Source: Puccinia triticina (lineage: Eukaryota > Basidiomycota > Pucciniomycetes > Pucciniales > Pucciniaceae). From it: 64,000 nt of DNA. Numbering within the stretch: the first letter of the stretch is position 1; each line of letters starts with the position of its first letter. Positions 59,206 to 64,000 of the stretch are shown one piece after another. A program made the translations under genes and the position numbers. Location: contig NC_070561.1 of assembly GCF_026914185.1 (NCBI RefSeq), forward strand, positions 5,394,001 through 5,458,000, given 5' to 3'. The notes below the pieces were generated by a model. The model was not told where the DNA came from, did no database searches, and saw only the letters and a list, made by a program, of their open reading frames with translations.

Positions 59206-59857
59206 TAAAGATGGCAATTGGTACCCAGGTACCGCTAGCGGTACCCGGGTACCACCTGTTTTTTGGACTCAGATGAACACCAGGTACTGCACCCGGCACC
59301 GCCTGGCGGGTGCCAGCGGGTGCGGGCGGTACTTGAGGGGGGTACCAGCGGTACCCGGGAGTGTGCAGTGAAGCCAACACGTCTCATCCCAGCCATCCTC
59401 ATCCTCTTCTCTCCCCCTCTACCATGCCCCACCTCCCTCGCTACCGGCGGCTCCTCCGCCAGCTCGCAACCACCCAGCTTGCCGGAGGACAACCAGCGCT
59501 GCAGGGTGAGCCCGGCAGCAGTCCAGCCGGCGCTTGGCTTGGCTTGTAAGACTTGTGTCGCTTGCGGGTGGATCCCATGGTCAAGGAGTGGGCTGGTGAG
59601 GTGGTGATTGGAAGGGCCCGGAGGGCAGTGATTGGATATGAGTGAGCAAAGAAGGGGAAAACCCCCGGCTTGAGGCCCCCTAGCTCCCTGGGTATAAGGC
59701 GGGTACCGCTAGCGGTACCCGGGTACCCGCTGGTTTTGGAGACAAAAAAGACACCAGACACCGCACCCGGCACCGCCCGGTGGGTGTCTGGCTGGTGCGA
59801 GCGGTACCTGCCCGCGGGTGCCGGGTACCCCCAAACGGGTACCAAATGCCATCTTTA
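59206..59857. mobile_element. hAT-like short element rich in GGTACC palindromes
   Basis: 652 bp. The left end TAAAGATGGCAATTGGTACC and right end, inverted, TAAAGATGGCATTTGGTACC match at 19 of 20 bases. The flanking 8-bp near-duplications are GTGACTTG (59198-59205) and GTGATTTG (59858-59865). GGTACCGCTAGCGGTACC palindromes lie inside both ends. It shares architecture and TIR type (TARRGATGGC) with the element at 17353-21196. Confidence 0.8.
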
Positions 59858-59865
59858 GTGATTTG

Positions 59866-60131
59866 TTGACCTCTGCAGTTGCTTGTTTTTTTTGTCAATT
59901 GGAACATACCTTTCTATGAAATTGAACATGAAGATTTTGAGCTTTTGCAACTTGCCAACTAGATCTATTGCCAACCCAGATACAACACAATTTCTATGCA
60001 GAAAGAATATCATTTCAACCTTCATATGGAAATCTTTTGTGCAGGGACAACAAGTTCTCCAAAATCAATGTTTGACTGGGAGGAATCCCTCACAGTCAAC
60101 AGCTATATACAACAAGGGGTCAAGGAGGTGC
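59866..60131. other. Short spacer before the solo LTR
   Basis: Nothing recognised. Confidence 0.4.
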
Positions 60132-61290
60132 TGTCAGGTGCGGTGATGCCAAGAGTACTTGTACTCCTCTAGCTACACCAATGACAGTGCACAGTGCGGT
60201 GGAGCGCACAGCAAATGCGCGGTAAAAGTACGAAATAACTGGGAGAAGTTATTTCTAATGAACCCAAAAAAGGGGTTAACGGAGGGGCCAGGGGCGCCAG
60301 GGGTGTTTAAGTGCCCTCCACGGTTCTTACAGGGCCTGCGCACGATATGCGCAGGGGTGTTTTAAGACCTGTGACGTCTGGGGCCCTTGGAAGGGGGTTT
60401 TTGTACGTCAAAACGCACCCAGGATAAGGTTTTGGGATAGAATCCCAATAGAAAAGGGAAAAAAACGCAGAATTACTCTCAGCGAGGGTTTGCGGTAAAA
60501 AAGACTACCGGTTCAAGAAAACCGAGGTCGAGGCGAGGTCAGGCTAGCGCACAGGTTGATTAGACAAGGGCTAGACTGGCGAGGCTTCGAGGTGGTTATA
60601 AATGTATCTGAGGGGCCTTTAATTGCTCAAAGGACCCTGGTTATATACTCAAGCTACAACCGGTGGGGTTGTAGCTTTTTAGTGTTCTCTCTTTGGCTTT
60701 TCGGCCGGAGGGATAGTGCGTGGGCAGGAGCGTTTGTGAATTCTACTTATTAACATCACTCCTGTCAGACATCTTCAGTGTTGTAGTTCCCTCTTCCTCG
60801 ATCCGAGGGAGGGTAGTAGTTCACCAAGTCTTCTCTTGAATATTCGTCTACGGCCGGGGGAGGATCAGTAGTTTATTTTACTGCTACACTCCTCCGGCCG
60901 TTTCCAATTGATCCTTCTGTTCTCACTCTCCTAGTTCAATAGAACTGGAGAATGTCTTGCGACCCGTTCTCTTAGTTTGAGAGCGGGTTCTTAACCAATT
61001 CATTGTCAGTTCTCCTGCCGTTTCCTTGGGCTGGAGTTCTACTATTCGCCTATTGACTTGGTCTAGGGTTCGAGGGAAGCTATATTTGCGGAGTTTTATG
61101 TACGGCGCTCTGCGCCGCAAGTACTATTCAATAATGAATATCTTTTTTGACCTTGTGCGCGGCGCTCTGCGCCGCTACTACTAGTAAAAGAATGTATTTT
61201 CTATCTTATCTTTAGCGGCCCTTTGCGCCGCTACTTCATATACTAGAATAGTTAGCCGGGCTCTAACTTATTATAGTAGCCCGGCTGACA
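60132..61290 (+). mobile_element. Solo LTR, 1159 bp, with 5-bp TSD
   Basis: Begins TGTCAGGTGCGGTGATGCC and ends AGCCCGGCTGACA, with GGTGC on both sides (60127-60131 and 61291-61295). Length and terminal TGTCA...TGACA suit a Ty3/gypsy-type LTR; type is inference. Inside are an 11-bp-stem hairpin (60651-60677) and three GC-rich hairpins: CGGCGCTCTGCGCCG at 61103 and 61160, and GCGGCCCTTTGCGCCGC at 61215. Strand is arbitrary. Confidence 0.75.
60651..60677. repeat. Perfect hairpin within the solo LTR
   Basis: Stem AAGCTACAACC / GGTTGTAGCTT, loop GGTGG, followed by TTTT. It resembles a terminator-like or TAR-like element in an LTR R region; the role is unknown. Confidence 0.6.
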
Positions 61291-62340
61291 GGTGCACACC
61301 TCCTTATCCTTGACTGGAGGGATCCCTCCTTTCAAGGAGTGTACAAACCTCTGACCCAAGGCATCCCAATCAGAGGGTGTACACCTCTTGGGCTGGAGGT
61401 ATCCCTCATATTGAAGAGGTGTGAATACCTCTTAAACGGGAGGGATCCCTCTCACCTGCTCAGCAGCACTTGATCAGGGGAGGCTTTCCTTCCACTCAAT
61501 CAGGTGAGCAATTGATTTTTGGCGGTTCAGAAAGCCCCAAGGTATTGTTCCTGGGAGGTCAGGAGCAGGTGCTCAGATTATTTTTGGATTTAATTTGTGC
61601 ACGGAGGGAAACTTGTTGCACAAGGGAATTTCTGTTGCCTTGATGTCACTTGACTTTGGGCCCCTCCGTGCGCGTCCGTCACCACCTCCCAAAATGTAAA
61701 AATTGTAGGTAGATTACTTTATTGAAACAGTTGTATATAAATAACTCAATAAAATTAATACACTTTTGAAATAAAATATAGCAATATACAGTTCAACTAG
61801 CTGATCAAAAGATAAAGATAGTTTGTAATGAAAAAATACCTCGAAAGATGAACCGCAGACAAGTGGAAATCTTGAAACAAACACAACAACGGCGACAATT
61901 AAACAGCATGAATTATCACAACACAAGCAGCCTAAAGGTCATGAAGAAAAACAATAATGGTTAATAACTACAAATGGATGATGTTGATTATGAACGCTAA
62001 AACAACTACCTGCCCAGAGACTGTTTCTAGCTCCTCCTGGATGCTTAAAGTTGGTGAGTGTTGTTATTGAGTCTTTGATTTGGAATTATGCTGGGAAAAA
62101 AGGAAAAAGACTTCAAGTCTTAATTGGATTGATGATTAGTTCGACAAGGATAAAGTAGGTGAGTAAGAAGGGGAAGAATAGAGTTGTTGGCAGATAATAA
62201 TGGAACAGAGTTTGTCGGAGATGCGGGGAAGATGTGTGGGAACCAATTGTTCGACATGATACCCAATGTACACGTCATATACATAAGCTGATGAATAGAC
62301 TAAACAACAGATCAAATAATGTTTGAGTTCAAAACCAACA
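61291..62340. other. Spacer with a GGAGGGATCCCTC repeat
   Basis: At 61300-61460 a loosely tandem 50-60 bp pattern repeats the palindrome GAGGGATCCCTC (61317 and 61439, with variant GGAGGTATCCCTC near 61395). AT-rich afterwards. No gene recognised. Confidence 0.45.
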
Positions 62341-62447
62341 CAAAAAACTATCTGCACACAGGGGTGCCATGCGGTGACAGGTGGCCGGAGTGTCTCAACC
62401 TGGCCGCCTGTCACCACACGGCACCCCCGTGTGTGGATAGTTTCTTG
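62341..62447. mobile_element. Foldback element with long arms
   Basis: The arms of about 45 bp pair almost fully: AACTATCTGCACACAGGGG, TGCCATGCGGTGACAGGTGG on the left against CCGCCTGTCACCACACGGCA, CCCCCGTGTGTGGATAGTT on the right, with a short loop GGAGTGTCTCAACCT. Most mismatches are transitions. No TSD was fixed. Confidence 0.65.
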
Positions 62448-63619
62448 GGGGGAGCTGGTACTGTGCACAGAGGGGGGGCCAACGTCAAGTGATGTTGAGT
62501 CAACGGAAATTCCCCTGTGCAACAAATTTTCCCCGTGCTGTTTATTTTTTGCTTTTCTTTTCACCAGGTCAGATTTGATGCACTCTCCAGAGAGTGCCAT
62601 ACTGTACCATTTTTCAGTAACTCTGCTGGATGCCTTTGATGAAGGTAGTGTAAGAAGTAATGAAACGTTCTGGAACTGTTCCACAACTGATCTGAAACTG
62701 ATGCTGAATTCATCCATAAACCATCCAGAAGTCATTCAGAAGGCAACTGGAACTTAATCAGAATACAGATTAAACCACTAGGACACAATTACCACAATCA
62801 AGTCATAATTCAATTTGAACTGTTTGTAGATTGGGATGATTTCTTGGGGTTAAATTAATATTATTCACATTCTCATGAAGGTGTTCATTGTTTTCACTTT
62901 GCTCATTTTTCCCTCATGTGCGCACGTAAAAGGTTGTTACAAATTACAGGCTGGGCCTCTTTCAGATCAAAAACATGTACACCCTGGTTAGGATGATTCA
63001 AAACATCCATCTGAATTGGCATGTTTCCCTAAAAATGCAGGTATCATCTAGAATTGAGCCAAAAAACAATGAAAATAGGGTGAAAGTATGATTCAAGTCA
63101 AGCTTGGAGTTTTTGGTACCAGATTTCAGCCAGACAACCTGGCTTCTTAACACATATAAGCTTAGTTTTTTTTTTCCAATGTCTCCATGCACATGCATGT
63201 GAGCTGTTTTCCATTTTGCCAATTTAACCTTTTTGTACGCGCGTACACTGGGGTGAAAGATCACCAGAAGGGCCTTTCACAGCTCCATGACAAGTAAAAA
63301 CTGGTCAGAAAGCCATTAAAACCCCACCTTGTCACATTTATGTTGTGCAGAACCCCTCACACATAGAGAAATTGATCAACATAAATTCCCCATAAATGAT
63401 TAATATTTGGGCATCGAGTAACTATCATTTCATTATATGTTGTAATTGAGTTATCCTTAAAGAATGAAACAGTTCTATACAACATTGCATGAGGTCATGT
63501 GATAATTCCTCATGAATTATAACAGACTTCCCATTGACTTCTGAATAATTTATCAATAATTTCCTAATACGCATCTGACTGACATCAGACCCAGAATAAT
63601 ATTGTCAAGACTTGGGCGG
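62448..63619. other. AT-rich spacer, no gene recognised
   Basis: Short unsupported frames only, up to the dispersed gene family copy B. Confidence 0.35.
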
Positions 63620-63982
63620 TGCGCAAGTGCACAGGAAGCGCAAGGACCAAAACCCTAACCCCGAAAGGGGTAGCGGTGAGTCTGCATATTCCCTAGGCCC
63701 ATGCATATGCATGAGGCTCCAAGACAGTAGTTTGAAGCTAAAAGCACAAGCTCTGTTCCTCTCCTTTAGGCACGTCAGAGCCAGAAGAAGAGCCCAAGCG
63801 ACCCAAGCAAAGTGGACCCTCAAGCAGGTAAGTCACTCTTGTATAGGGCTTGTCATAGCTAGGTAGTGCCAAAGCTGATGTGTACCTAATTGTACAATAT
63901 TGCAGTAAGCTTGCACCCAACGTCAATCCAGACCTAAAAGGTTATAGCCTCAACAATCAAATATTGGACCCCTCCAGTGGAG
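63620..63982 (+). pseudogene. Dispersed spliced gene family, copy B (runs to window edge)
   Basis: Exon-like blocks ending 63675, then 63770-63827 and 63906-63982, each bounded by GT-AG sites (GTGAGT, GTAAGT, GTAAGT). Peptides: HRKRKDQNPNPERGS (basic), GTSEPEEEPKRPKQSGPSS, SKLAPNVNPDLKGYSLNNQI. Exon 2 is 58 nt and exon 3 is 77 nt, exactly as in copy A at 2851-3214, and homology starts near TGTCAAGACTTGGG in both. This copy has better splice sites and may be part of an intact gene continuing past 64000, so calling it a pseudogene is provisional. Confidence 0.5.
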
Positions 63983-64000
63983 GTAAGTCAATCGTTGCAG

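Noticed and set aside
60475..60545. tRNA-like string around GGTTCAAGAAAACC
   Set aside because: No T-arm or acceptor pairing; it lies within the solo LTR.

Overview
The window looks like repeat-rich nuclear DNA of a rust fungus (Pucciniales, Basidiomycota; Puccinia-like). The evidence is the many short GT-AG introns (about 54-130 nt), a fungal SPX phosphate transporter and PTR2 peptide transporter, small secreted proteins, and dense nests of Helitron, copia, hAT-like and MITE elements. The assignment rests on gene architecture and remembered family resemblance, not on a search.

Layout. 1-1056: 3' part of a leucine carboxyl methyltransferase gene (PPM1). 1.4-4.9 kb: a TA-flanked MITE and copy A of a dispersed, spliced gene family; copy B is at 63.6-64.0 kb. 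About 4.9-15.1 kb: a large Helitron on the minus strand with an apparently uninterrupted four-exon Rep-helicase (about 1420 aa), two accessory genes that look like OB-fold/ssDNA-binding proteins, and a recognisable 5' terminus. 15.7-17.1 kb: a decayed transposase-like gene, a 107-bp foldback and a tRNA-derived sequence. 17.35-21.20 kb: an hAT-like element with near-perfect 8-bp target duplications, carrying two minisatellites whose units are themselves hairpins. 22.2-27.6 kb: two MITEs and a very young copia element (267-bp LTRs with one difference, 5-bp TSD, half-tRNA-iMet-type PBS) that has pol but no room for gag. 28.2-31.3 kb: a broken Gag/ORF1-like gene and its decayed tandem copy. 33.0-33.5 kb: a MITE nested in a foldback.

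Host genes of the right half: an SPX-Na/Pi symporter (33857-37302, minus, 5 exons resolved), two related secreted Kex2-site proteins (39386 and 46029, the first frameshifted), a PTR2 transporter with at least 15 exons including micro-exons of 15, 19 and 25 nt and a one-base frameshift (47944-51304, minus), and a six-exon secreted protein (55513-56503, minus). Between and after them lie two solo LTRs with exact TSDs (41261-41934, 60132-61290), a 697-bp foldback with a 6-bp TSD (57496-58192) and a second hAT-like short element (59206-59857).

The host genes are nutrient-uptake transporters, PP2A methylation and secreted proteins, separated by mobile DNA. Phosphate and peptide import and secreted effector candidates fit a biotrophic lifestyle, but that link is inference.
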